A stretch of 42,749 bases of DNA from assembly GCA_038217425.1 (NCBI GenBank), contig JBBQPM010000042.1:1-42749 (forward strand), written 5' to 3'. Under the pieces are notes generated by a model. The model was not told the DNA's origin. It did no database searches and saw only the letters and a list, made by a program, of their open reading frames with translations. Position 1 is the stretch's first letter. Each line of letters starts with the position of its first letter. Of this stretch, positions 1 through 7,863 are shown piece by piece. The DNA comes from JAIEPT01 sp038217425. GTDB lineage: Bacteria; Planctomycetota; Planctomycetia; Gemmatales; Gemmataceae. A program made the translations under genes and the position numbers.

Positions 1-138
1 ACTGCGGGGCGTGCGAGAAACCGCGTCTACGAAAGTGCGGTTTTGGTCGTCACTATCCACGGTAAGAGCCGTATGCGGTAACTCCGCCCGTACGGATCTG
101 TGCGGGGGGCGGGCAGAAATGCCCGTCCCTACCGCGAT
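1..138 (+). mobile_element. 3' end of a group II intron (domains V and VI)
   Basis: Positions 66-98 fold as a group II intron domain V. A nine-pair lower helix begins GAGCCGTAT and closes with GTACGGATC, with one G.A and one U.G pair. A two-nucleotide bulge (88-89) and a four-pair upper stem (75-78 with 84-87) follow. The AGC catalytic triad is 67-69. Positions 102-135 fold as domain VI: a basal GCGG/CCGC stem, an upper stem with a GAAA loop at 116-119, and an unpaired A at 131. That A lies seven bases before an AT end at 138, as expected for a branch point and an AY 3' splice site. The domain VI end resembles bacterial class C introns. A reading frame stopping at 63-65, just before domain V, could be the tail of the intron reverse transcriptase, but I cannot identify it. 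The 5' part of the intron lies outside the window. Confidence 0.8.
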
Positions 139-191
139 TTAGATTATCGTCAAGAGCTTAAATCTAACCTGACCCCTTATCTTTTCCCTAG

Positions 192-320
192 GCGTGGAGC
201 GACGGAGCAATCAGCAGGATCGCAAGTAAGGCAGCGCGCATCGACGAACTCCAGGAGATTCAGTACCGCAATCATTGTATCGAAGCCGCCTTACTAGCCG
301 AGGTCTTTTCGCATGGGTAA
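192..320 (+). pseudogene. Possible 3' remnant of a protein-coding gene
   Basis: An open frame from just after a TAG at 189-191 to a TAA at 318-320 reads like a genuine protein C-terminus. It starts WSDGAISRIASKAARIDELQ, continues EIQYRNHCIEAALLAEVF, and ends in SHG. It has no plausible start codon with a ribosome site. It lies about 50 bp after the intron 3' end, so it may be what is left of a gene disrupted or deleted next to the intron. I do not recognise the family. The amphipathic, Ala/Glu-rich composition is the only support, so this could be chance. Confidence 0.3.
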
Positions 321-450
321 AGGAGTTGCGTCGGTCGGCGAGCTTGACGTAAAATACGGCAGATTGTTGTCGCGTCGCCTGCTTGTGATTTACGTGGTAC
401 ATCAAGTCGGCAAGAACGGATTAGCATGACGTTTTGGCTCGCCCCAAGAT

Positions 451-912
451 TCAGGGGTCGATGGTTTCATGGACGGCACCGCTTTCGGGCATTGGTGGAC
501 TGCTTTCGGGCCAAGGCATAGATTCTTCGCCCCACCAAGTAGCCCAGCGATGCTCCTTGGAACGAGCGTAAGCGATTGGGAGAGTGACAATGTCGCCGGC
601 TAGCGACAGCGGCGTATCAACGATTGCAATCACCCCGGCGCCGGTCAATAGCAACCCTTGCCCGACCTCGGTGAAGCCGGGGCCGAAATCACCTTGCGCG
701 ATAGCGATATTACCGCTCACAATTCCGACTGCCCCGGAAGGAATTCCCATAACAGCTAGAAGTCCTGAACGCGTCACGCCTCCGAAGGAGTAGCACGCGC
801 CTGTACCGCAGAACATCGGTCCGGTGGGTCGATCCTTGAGATTATGGAACGTTCCGCAACCGCTCGAGGCGAAGACTGGAATCGTCAGTAGGAGATAGCA
901 TATTGCTCGCAT
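451..912 (-). CDS. YceK/DUF1375-like lipoprotein
   Basis: A 153-residue protein starting MRAICYLLLTIPVFASSGC, a signal peptide with a lipobox ending at Cys19, so it is probably anchored in a membrane as a lipoprotein. The sequence after the lipobox (GCGTFHNL) and the later segment DTPLSLAGDIVTLPIAYA match the pattern of the small YceK/DUF1375 lipoproteins, whose hallmark is a D-x-P-L-S-L-x-x-D-x-x-x-L-P block. The function of that family is unknown. A longer frame opens upstream, but the chosen ATG at 912 places the signal peptide at the N-terminus. The start lies inside the 3' end of a related frameshifted gene on the same strand, so the two form a tandem pair. Confidence 0.7.
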   Translation of the reverse strand: MRAICYLLLTIPVFASSGCGTFHNLKDRPTGPMFCGTGACYSFGGVTRSGLLAVMGIPSGAVGIVSGNIAIAQGDFGPGFTEVGQGLLLTGAGVIAIVDTPLSLAGDIVTLPIAYARSKEHRWATWWGEESMPWPESSPPMPESGAVHETIDP

Positions 913-1179
913 CGCGACTCCGTATCGCCAATGGCAGAGTGATCGTGTCGCCGACTGCGGACACTGGCACATCGACGAACCACCAGTAACCCACTGCTAC
1001 GCAATCGAAGAGCGGCGGAATGCAGCGGCCTTGCCCGACTGAATCCACAGGGTCCCTGCCCGTTTTGACGGCCTCGCGGAGCCCCCATAGGGGGCTCCGC
1101 TTTTACGCAAATTTACCATAGTGCCGCACCCGCATGCACTCAGACAGACCAACCAAGCCAAAACGGCGCGGTAGCACAT
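842..1179 (-). pseudogene. Frameshifted second YceK/DUF1375-like lipoprotein
   Basis: The frame from the ATG at 1179 begins MCYRAVLAWLVCLSACGCGT, a signal peptide with a lipobox, and continues to MVNLRKSGAPYGG. The family-specific remainder is in another frame: EAVKTGRDPVDSVGQGRC, then VGYWWFVDVPVSAVGDTITL and PLAI, ending at 842. Joining the frames near 1075-1090 gives one protein with the expected order of lipobox, PYGG, and the D-x-P-x-S-x-x-G-D-T-x-x-L-P block. A frameshift therefore splits the gene, either as a true pseudogene or as a sequencing error in the GGGGGC run. Its 3' end overlaps the start of the downstream paralogue by 71 nt, which is unusually long and also suggests decay. 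Confidence 0.6.
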
Positions 1180-1243
1180 TGCGATTCCCCTGACCAGCGG
1201 GCCAATCCCATAAACAGCGCCGCGTGTCAAGGTTGAGTCGAAT

Positions 1244-1888
1244 CTACTCCCAGTTGATGCCGGGGTTGAGAGCCTTGTAGTAGGCCGTCATCGCTTGCTG
1301 CTTTGCAACAGGCAGATCATTGACCCCGCCGGGAACGATTCCGTACTCAATCCATTTCGACTTACTCAAGTGAGCGATCCATAAATCAAAGCTCGATGCT
1401 AAAACCAGAGAGTACTCGAGCGTGTGCCGGCCGGTTCCGCCTGGCCCCGAAATGTCCGGCCCCGTCGTCAGAATGCTGCCTGGCGGGCAAACGGGGGCTG
1501 AGGCAACGTAGATGATCTCGTCGAAAAACGAACTTATCCCTATTCGATAGCCCGCGAAGTTCTTCCAACCCTCGGGCGGATCGTCCGCTCCAAAGATATG
1601 CAGTTCCTTCCAGGTGATCGGTTTGATTTCGTCAAGTTTGCAAAGTCTGACGATGAAATCGGGACTGCTCTCGAGGCCGATCCCTTCATTCCTCGCATAG
1701 AAAGTTGCGATTTCCTCAGGTAGCCCGTGAATTCCTACAGACCGGGGGCTCGCCAACTCCACGAAGGGCTCTTGGTCAAGGGGCATACCCGCCTCCGGCA
1801 GCTTCGGTTGCGTCTTGAAGTCTACCTTCAGGAACGCGAACAACGCCCCGAACGTTATCAGGGCGACGATAGCCTTGATTCGATTCAC
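1244..1888 (-). CDS. Membrane-anchored protein with possible SUKH/SMI1-like domain
   Basis: A 214-residue protein with one N-terminal hydrophobic segment (about residues 5-20, KAIVALITFGALFAFL) followed by a soluble domain. The segment LPEEIATFYARNEGIGLE and the later LASSFDLWIAHLSKSKWI resemble the start and end of SUKH (SMI1/KNR4) domains, which occur in toxin-immunity proteins and in unrelated regulators. The match is weak and by eye only. The start is a GTG at 1888 without an obvious ribosome site. It begins 19 nt after the stop of the ribonucleotide reductase gene on the same strand, so it may be read from that transcript, although the link is not functionally obvious. No toxin gene is adjacent. 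Confidence 0.55.
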   Translation of the reverse strand: MNRIKAIVALITFGALFAFLKVDFKTQPKLPEAGMPLDQEPFVELASPRSVGIHGLPEEIATFYARNEGIGLESSPDFIVRLCKLDEIKPITWKELHIFGADDPPEGWKNFAGYRIGISSFFDEIIYVASAPVCPPGSILTTGPDISGPGGTGRHTLEYSLVLASSFDLWIAHLSKSKWIEYGIVPGGVNDLPVAKQQAMTAYYKALNPGINWE

Positions 1889-1907
1889 AGGCTGATACTA
1901 GGTAGTT

Positions 1908-4900
1908 TTAGCTACACCCCGACGTCGAACCGCAGCTATCGCACTTGCTGCACGAACCGCTGCGCACCAGCGTCAACTGGCCGCATTCGCTGCACGGGTC
2001 GCCTTCGTAGCCCTTGAGGCGGGCGAGCCGCACCTTCTCCGCGGGCGTCGAGGCCGGCATCGTCGCCACGCCGTTCGTGCTGCCGTTCTTGAACGCGGCG
2101 GAGTGCGGGGCACCGTGGACGCCGTTGCCGTTCGTGCCGTTCGCGCTCGGCTCCACCAACGGCTTCAGATGGCCGGTGCGCGGGGCGGTGAATGGCTTGG
2201 CGGGCGTCGGTTTCGGATCGTAAATCCGCTCCTCCACCACTTCTTCGCTCTCAAACTCAATCTCCTCGTCCTCGCGATGCAGGGCGTCGTGACGCAAGTC
2301 CTCCGGCGCCACGTGGGCGAGGTCGCCGCGGTCGAGGTACGTGATGGCCAACTCGCGGAAGATGTAGTCGATGATCGACGTCGACATCTTGATGTGCGGG
2401 TTGCCGGCGACGATGCCGTTGGGCTCGAAGCGGGTGAAGATGAAGGCGTCGACGAACTCGTCGAGCGGCACGCCGTGCTGCAGGCCGAGCGAGACGGCGA
2501 TCGCGAAGCAGTTCGTCATGCTCCGGAACGCGGCCCCCTCCTTGTGCATGTCGATGAAGATCTCGCCGAGGGTGCCGTCTTCGTATTCGCCGGTGCGGAG
2601 GTACATCTTGTGGTTGCCGATGCGGGCCTTCTGCGTGTACCCGGCCCGGCGATCCGGCAGCCGGCGACGACGGGCGATATAGCGATGCACGATGCGCTCG
2701 GCGATCTTCACCGGCTCGGAACTCGGCTCCTCGGTGAGCATCACGTCTTCGGTGTCGGCCACGGTGTTGAGCGGCTGGCTCAGCTTGGAGCCGTCGCGGT
2801 ACAGGGCGTTCGCCTTGATCATGAGCTGCCAGCTCAGCTGGTACGATTCCTTGACATCCTCGAGCGTGGCCGAGTGGGGCATGTTGATCGTCTTGGAGAT
2901 GGCGCCGGAGATGAACGGCTGACTGACGGACATCATGCGGATGTGCGACTCGGCGGAAAGGAAACGTTGGCCCCGTTTGCCGCACTTGTTGGCGCAATCG
3001 AAGACGGCGTAGTGTTCGAGTTTGAGGTGGGGTGCCCCTTCGATGGTCATGGTGCCGCAGACGAAGTCATTGGCCTCGGCGATTTCTTCTTTCGTCAGGC
3101 CGACGGCCTCAAGTAGGTTGAAACTGGGGCTACCGATCTGTTCGGCGCTGAAGCCGAGGGTTTTGAGGAAGTCGTCGCCGACGGTCCAGCGGTTGAAGAC
3201 GAAGTTGATGTCGAAGGCGCTTTTGACCTGGCTCTCGACCTTCTGGAGGAGTTCGTCGTTGAATCCCTTGGTCTTGAGCAGGGCGGGGCTGACGTGCGGC
3301 GCCCCTTCGAGCGTCCCGGAACCGCGGCAGAAGCGGACGATGTCGTTGACTTCTTCAGGCGTGTAGTCGAGCCGCTCGAGGGCGGCGGGGACGGAGGAGT
3401 TGATGATTTTGAAGTAACCGCCGCCGGCGAGCTTCTTGAATTTCACCAGGGCGAAGTCGGGCTCGACGCCGGTCGTGTCGCAGTCCATGACGAGGGCAAT
3501 GGTGCCGGTCGGGGCGATACACGTCACCTGGGCATTGCGGAAGCCGTGCCGCTCGCCGAGTTGCAGCATCAGATCGGCTTCCTTGCGAGCGGCGACGAGC
3601 AAATACTCGGGCGTGTGGGCGTCGTCGAGGCCGACGGGGGTGATGGTCAGGCCTTCGTACTGTTCGCGCGGCACGTTGTACGCGGCCCGGCGGTGGTTGC
3701 GGATCACGCGCAGCATCTGCTCGCGGTTGGCGTCGTAGCGGACGAAGGGTCCAATCTCCGAGGCGATCTCGGCCGACATCGCATACGAGGCGGCATGCAT
3801 TAAGGCAGTGAGAACGCCGCACTGGGCTCGGCCTTCCGGCGAGTCGTACGGAATTCCTTGTACCATGAGGAGCGTCCCCATGTTCGCGTAGCCGAGGCCG
3901 AGGGTGCGGAAGTCGAACGACTTTTGGGCGACGATCTGGCTGGGGAACTGGGCCATGTAGACGGAGATCTCGAGGATCAGCGTCCAGAGCCGGGTGGCAT
4001 GGCGAAACGCTTCGACGTCGAACTTCTGCTTGGCCTTGTCGTAGAACTCGATGAGATTGATCGAGGCGAGATTGCAAGCAGTATCATCTAGGAACATGTA
4101 CTCGCTACACGGATTACTCGCGTTGATTCGGCCGTCGACGGGGCAGGTGTGCCATTCGTTGACGGTGGTGTCGAACTGCACGCCCGGGTCGGCGCAGCTC
4201 CAGGCGGCGAATGCGATGTCATCCCACAGTTCGCGGGCCTTCAACTGCTTGCATGGCTTGGGCTGCCGGCCTTCCTTGCGGGCGCGTTCCTTCTCGGTAC
4301 GGAAGTACAAGTTCCACGGCGCGTCGGCCTCGACGGCGTGCATGAACGAGTTCGTGATGCGCACCGAATTGTTGCTATTCTGGCCCGAGACGGTCTGGTA
4401 CGCCTTGGAAGTCCAGTCTGTGTCGTACTCTTCGATCTCGATCGAGGTCACCCCCTGCTTCGCCAGCTGCACTGTCCGTTCGATGTAGTTGGCGGCGATG
4501 AGGTCGCTCTGGGCGTCGAGGATGGCCCGTTTCAGCTGCTTATTCTTCTTGACCTCGTACTGATCGCCGTCCTTGCGGTCGGAACTGTGGATCGCCTTGA
4601 GGATGGCATTGAGATGGCGATTGAGGAGCTTGGAGCCAGTGACAAGGGCGGCGACTTTCTGCTCCTCGACGACCTTCCAGTTGACGAATTGTTCGATGTC
4701 GGGATGATCGAGATCGAGGACGACCATCTTGGCAGCGCGGCGGGTGGTGCCGCCGGACTTGATGGCGCCGGCGGCGCGGTCGCCGATCTTGAGGAAACTC
4801 ATGAGGCCGCTGGACTTACCGCCGCCGGAGAGGGGTTCGCTCTCGCCGCGGAGGTTGGAGAAGTTCGAGCCGGTGCCGGAGCCGTACTTGAAGATGCGGG

Positions 4901-5540
4901 CTTCGCGAACCCAGAGGTCCATGATGCCGCCTTCGTTGACGAGGTCGTCGTTGATCGACTGGATGAAGCAGGCGTGCGGGGCGGGGCGTTCGTAGGCGCT
5001 GGTCGAACGCATCATCTCGCCGGTTCGGCCATCGACGTAATGATGCCCCTGCGGAGGGCCTTCGATGCCGTACGCCCAGTGCAGACCGGTGTTGAACCAC
5101 TGTGGGCTATTGGGCGCCGCCATCTGTTGGGCGAGCATCGAGCACGATTCGTCGAAGAACGTCTGGGCGTCGGCTTCGGTGCTGAAGTAGCCCCCTTTCC
5201 AGCCCCAGTACGTCCAGCAACCCGCGAGCCGGCGGAAGACCTGGCGCGAATCGGTTTCGCCGACCATGGTCGAGTTGGCCGCAGGTCTGGAGCGCTGCAG
5301 CCAGGTCGGCACGCCCATTTCGGGGACGTGGGCCGATTCGCTCGGCACGCCGGCCCGGCGGAAGTATTTTTGCGCGAGGATGTCGGCCGCCACCTGCGAC
5401 CACGACTCCGGAACCATGACGTGGTTCATTTCGAAGACGACTTTGCCGTCGGGGTTCACGATTCGCGAGCTGCGTGGGACGAAATTGAGGTTCGCGAAGG
5501 GGTCTTGGCCGGAGATCGTGAAGCGACGTGGGATGTGCAT
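1908..5540 (-). CDS. nrdJ: Adenosylcobalamin-dependent (class II) ribonucleoside-diphosphate reductase
   Basis: A 1210-residue class II ribonucleotide reductase, which makes deoxyribonucleotides with a B12-derived radical and needs no oxygen or small subunit. The active-site motif NPCSE is at residues 476-480, giving the catalytic Cys478 and Glu480. Upstream are the conserved blocks PNSPQWFNTGL and GTGSNFSNLRG. Later come CIAPTGTIALVMDCDTTGVE, near-family TSCPD-type sequence (NCFAIAVSLGLQHG), and a C-terminal cysteine tail: CSECG, CSKCDSCG and GCS, the expected redox and zinc-ribbon cysteines. Its length is in the range of the long bacterial NrdJ form. The ATG at 5540 has AAAGGTAG about ten bases upstream. 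A 398-bp non-coding stretch lies before it, so it probably has its own promoter. No class I or III reductase genes are in the window. Confidence 0.95.
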   Translation of the reverse strand: MHIPRRFTISGQDPFANLNFVPRSSRIVNPDGKVVFEMNHVMVPESWSQVAADILAQKYFRRAGVPSESAHVPEMGVPTWLQRSRPAANSTMVGETDSRQVFRRLAGCWTYWGWKGGYFSTEADAQTFFDESCSMLAQQMAAPNSPQWFNTGLHWAYGIEGPPQGHHYVDGRTGEMMRSTSAYERPAPHACFIQSINDDLVNEGGIMDLWVREARIFKYGSGTGSNFSNLRGESEPLSGGGKSSGLMSFLKIGDRAAGAIKSGGTTRRAAKMVVLDLDHPDIEQFVNWKVVEEQKVAALVTGSKLLNRHLNAILKAIHSSDRKDGDQYEVKKNKQLKRAILDAQSDLIAANYIERTVQLAKQGVTSIEIEEYDTDWTSKAYQTVSGQNSNNSVRITNSFMHAVEADAPWNLYFRTEKERARKEGRQPKPCKQLKARELWDDIAFAAWSCADPGVQFDTTVNEWHTCPVDGRINASNPCSEYMFLDDTACNLASINLIEFYDKAKQKFDVEAFRHATRLWTLILEISVYMAQFPSQIVAQKSFDFRTLGLGYANMGTLLMVQGIPYDSPEGRAQCGVLTALMHAASYAMSAEIASEIGPFVRYDANREQMLRVIRNHRRAAYNVPREQYEGLTITPVGLDDAHTPEYLLVAARKEADLMLQLGERHGFRNAQVTCIAPTGTIALVMDCDTTGVEPDFALVKFKKLAGGGYFKIINSSVPAALERLDYTPEEVNDIVRFCRGSGTLEGAPHVSPALLKTKGFNDELLQKVESQVKSAFDINFVFNRWTVGDDFLKTLGFSAEQIGSPSFNLLEAVGLTKEEIAEANDFVCGTMTIEGAPHLKLEHYAVFDCANKCGKRGQRFLSAESHIRMMSVSQPFISGAISKTINMPHSATLEDVKESYQLSWQLMIKANALYRDGSKLSQPLNTVADTEDVMLTEEPSSEPVKIAERIVHRYIARRRRLPDRRAGYTQKARIGNHKMYLRTGEYEDGTLGEIFIDMHKEGAAFRSMTNCFAIAVSLGLQHGVPLDEFVDAFIFTRFEPNGIVAGNPHIKMSTSIIDYIFRELAITYLDRGDLAHVAPEDLRHDALHREDEEIEFESEEVVEERIYDPKPTPAKPFTAPRTGHLKPLVEPSANGTNGNGVHGAPHSAAFKNGSTNGVATMPASTPAEKVRLARLKGYEGDPCSECGQLTLVRSGSCSKCDSCGSTSGCS

Positions 5541-5938
5541 GACGGGCTACCTTTATGAACGTATGTTCTCTGTTCACTTTAACAGATAAACGAGTCTACA
5601 TCAAACGAAAACGGGCGACTTTCACTGCCGAACCCAGGTCCGACAGTTAAAGTGGAACGGTCAGCGAAAAACGGACAGCGCTTCGTTTTTATTGTTGTTG
5701 GGCTTCGGGATATCAGTCTAACAAGCCTCGGCGCAAGAGTCTTCATGGAATCCGCATTTTGATCCGAGCAAAGGCGTGCGGAGAGTTGGCTTAGGAGCAG
5801 AGATGGAGTCCTAAAAAGTCATATCGCCAAGACTTCGGGGAGACGCGTCAACGCTAAACAGAAGTTGTACAAAATGGGCCGAGTGTCAGTTCAGGTCGGA
5901 ACGGAACGGTCTATAGTCGCAGCTGAGGCAGCTGCAAA
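5541..5938. other. 398-bp intergenic region upstream of nrdJ
   Basis: No gene seen. This stretch separates the PP2C gene from nrdJ, both on the minus strand, and should carry the nrdJ promoter. I looked for a cobalamin riboswitch (B12 box) and for NrdR-type repeats because of the neighbouring reductase, and found neither by eye. A covariance-model search would settle this. Confidence 0.5.
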
Positions 5939-6697
5939 TCACTTGGCGTCGACGGCCTCGATGACGATGCAGGAGACGTTATCGCGCGAACCGAGATCGA
6001 GGGCCAGCTGACCCAGGCCGTCGGCGCATTCCTGGGCGTCAGGGTGCTGGAGCATGAACTCAAGGATCTTTTCGTCGGTCACGGGGCCGGTGAGACCGTC
6101 GCTGCAGAGGAGGAAGCGATCGCCGGCCTGGAGCGGCACGACTTTTACATCGGGCCCGTCGCCGACCTCTTTGCTCCCCAGGAATTTCCACAGGCGGTTG
6201 CGATAGCGATGCTGCTTGGCCTCGGCGGCGGAGATGATCTTGCTCTCGACGAGCGCCTGGGCGAGCGAATGATCGATGGTGAGCTGGTCGATGGTTTCGC
6301 CGCGGATGAGGTAGGCGCGGGAGTCGCCGAGATTGGCGATGAAGATTTCGGGGCCGCGGCGCCAGACGGCCATCACGAGCGTCGTGCCCATGTTCTTGAG
6401 ATCGCGATCGAGCGAGCCCATGGTGATGATTTCGTCGTTCGCCTGGGTGACGGATTTCTTGATAACGCTGACGGATTGCTGCGAATCGGTCTGAGCGGTG
6501 AGATTTTTGCGCAGTTCGCGCGGGACGACTTCGACAGCTCGTTTGCTGGCGATTTCACCGGCGGCTTGCCCCCCCATGCCGTCGGCGACGATGCAAATGC
6601 TCATATCGGGAAACTGCTTGGCTTCGATGGCGTCTTCGTTGTTCTCCCGGTAGTTGCCCAGGAGCGTGCATTTGCCGATATTCAGAGTCAGAGCCAT
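5939..6697 (-). CDS. PP2C-family protein Ser/Thr phosphatase
   Basis: A 252-residue, single-domain PP2C (PPM) phosphatase of the bacterial Stp/PrpC size, which removes phosphate from Ser/Thr with two metal ions. The metal-binding motifs are all present: RENNED (17-22), VADGMGG (37-43), GDSRAYL (124-130), CSDGLTG (198-204) and SRDNVS (237-242). It has no signal peptide or membrane segment, so it is cytoplasmic. Such enzymes usually oppose Hanks-type kinases. The only kinase-like gene here, at 12791, appears catalytically dead, so its partner must be elsewhere. The ATG at 6697 is preceded by AGGTGG. The start lies about 90 bp from a palindromic repeat pair in the divergent intergenic region. 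Confidence 0.92.
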   Translation of the reverse strand: MALTLNIGKCTLLGNYRENNEDAIEAKQFPDMSICIVADGMGGQAAGEIASKRAVEVVPRELRKNLTAQTDSQQSVSVIKKSVTQANDEIITMGSLDRDLKNMGTTLVMAVWRRGPEIFIANLGDSRAYLIRGETIDQLTIDHSLAQALVESKIISAAEAKQHRYRNRLWKFLGSKEVGDGPDVKVVPLQAGDRFLLCSDGLTGPVTDEKILEFMLQHPDAQECADGLGQLALDLGSRDNVSCIVIEAVDAK

Positions 6698-6790
6698 GGG
6701 GCCACCTCAAGCGCGGGACGAACGAATCTCTGCTATCTTAGCACAGTCGGAGCGGCATGCAATCGCCGAACCCCGCGGACTTCATTTCGC

Positions 6791-6903
6791 GAAAGCCCAG
6801 GGATGGCGATCCCTGGGGAGCGCCCGCGGACTTCATCTTTGCGAATGCGAATCGGATCTTGATTTCCGGCGCTTTCCCAGGGATCGCCATCCCTGGGCTT
6901 TCC
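6791..6903. repeat. REPIN-like inverted pair of palindromic repeats (family A)
   Basis: Two copies of one element lie in opposite orientation: 6791-6820 reads GAAAGCCCAGGGATGG then CGATCCCTGGGG, and 6872-6903 is its reverse complement. Each unit is itself a hairpin (CCCAGGGAT, a four-base loop, ATCCCTGGG). The spacer is about 50 bp. A short direct repeat, CCCGCGGACTTCAT, flanks the first copy at about 6772-6785 and 6823-6836. The same unit recurs at 29778 and 39390. Confidence 0.85.
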
Positions 6904-6971
6904 CCTTAATCTCGCGGCGGCTGAAGAGCCGAAATTCCCGGGAATCGATAAAATAGTCGTCGGATCCATAT

Positions 6972-7649
6972 TTGGCCAACCTCCGGGAGTTCTACGTGCC
7001 GCGTCCTCCGAAGTTGTCGTTAGACGCGCTCGCCCCTTTTCTCTTCGACGTGCCGCATCCGCGCTACTCGGCGAACCCCGCCATGCCGCCAATTCTGGAT
7101 CTGCCGGCGCTGTTCGGCAACGCCCATCCGGTCGAGCTCGAAGTCGGTTTCGGCAAAGGCCTGTACCTCCTCAACGAATCGCTGGCCCGGCCCGACGTCA
7201 ATTTTCTCGGCATCGAGATCGAACGCAAATATGTCCTCGCCACCGCGGGCAAACTCGCGAAGGCGCCGCGGCAGAACGTCAAGCTCCTGTGTACCGATGC
7301 GCGCTGGTACCTGGAACACGGCATGCCCCCTGACTGCCTGCAAGCCGTCCACGTTTACTTCCCCGATCCCTGGTGGAAGAATCGGCACCAGAAACGCAAG
7401 CTCTTCACACGCGAGTTCGCCGAGCGCGCCCTCCGAGTGCTCGTGCCCGGCGGCGAACTTCACTTCGTCACCGACGTTCAAGATTACTTCACGCAAACGC
7501 TGGAACTGCTGACCGCGCTCCCGGCGCTGCAGCCGATGCCGATCCCGCAACGGCGCGACGCGGAGGACTTGGCGCCCCTCACCAATTTCGAACGCAAGTA
7601 CCGGGTCGAGGGCCGAGCGATCTGGCAGGCCCGCTATGCGAAGGCGTAA
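6972..7649 (+). CDS. trmB: tRNA (guanine-N7-)-methyltransferase
   Basis: A 225-residue TrmB, which methylates G46 in the variable loop of tRNA using S-adenosylmethionine. The SAM-binding motif EVGFGKG is at 57-63 and the acidic GIEIERK follows. The TrmB signature YFPDPWWKNRHQKRK is at 129-143, and the C-terminal TNFERKYR is also typical. The start is uncertain: the TTG at 6972 gives the full N-terminus but has no clear ribosome site, and a GTG at 6996 is an alternative that removes eight residues. It is transcribed divergently from the PP2C gene. It is followed by a separate cluster of exported proteins, so it is probably monocistronic. Confidence 0.93.
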   Translation: MANLREFYVPRPPKLSLDALAPFLFDVPHPRYSANPAMPPILDLPALFGNAHPVELEVGFGKGLYLLNESLARPDVNFLGIEIERKYVLATAGKLAKAPRQNVKLLCTDARWYLEHGMPPDCLQAVHVYFPDPWWKNRHQKRKLFTREFAERALRVLVPGGELHFVTDVQDYFTQTLELLTALPALQPMPIPQRRDAEDLAPLTNFERKYRVEGRAIWQARYAKA

Positions 7650-7719
7650 ACCGTCTTGCGGCGACCTCCCCAGTTTGCTAACATTCTCCCCTGCTGTAGA
7701 TCAAGGAGGATCCGGGCTC

Positions 7720-7863
7720 ATGGGTAACACGACGTATATCCCTCTCCGAACATCCCTTGCGTTCTCCTCCAGGGCGGCAAGAATGAAAGATAGAGGCCTC
7801 CGCGCCTCGTTCACGTCTTGCCTAATTTCTCGCTCTCGGGGAGGTATGTCATGGTTCGCTTAA
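7720..7863 (+). CDS. Possible small upstream ORF before the LCCL gene
   Basis: A 47-codon frame starting MGNTTYIPLRTSLAFSSRAA. The ATG has a strong ribosome site, AAGGAGG, ending ten bases upstream. Its stop lies 13 nt inside the next gene, so the two could be translationally coupled. The peptide has no recognisable domain and is Ser/Arg-rich. It may be a leader peptide or a chance ORF after a real ribosome site. An in-frame extension reaches back to 7636, but it lacks a comparable ribosome site. Confidence 0.3.
   Translation: MGNTTYIPLRTSLAFSSRAARMKDRGLRASFTSCLISRSRGGMSWFA

Noticed and set aside
4149..5558. 469-codon plus-strand frame opposite nrdJ
   Set aside because: It mirrors the conserved minus-strand reductase, lacks any family motif, and is typical of high-GC antisense frames.
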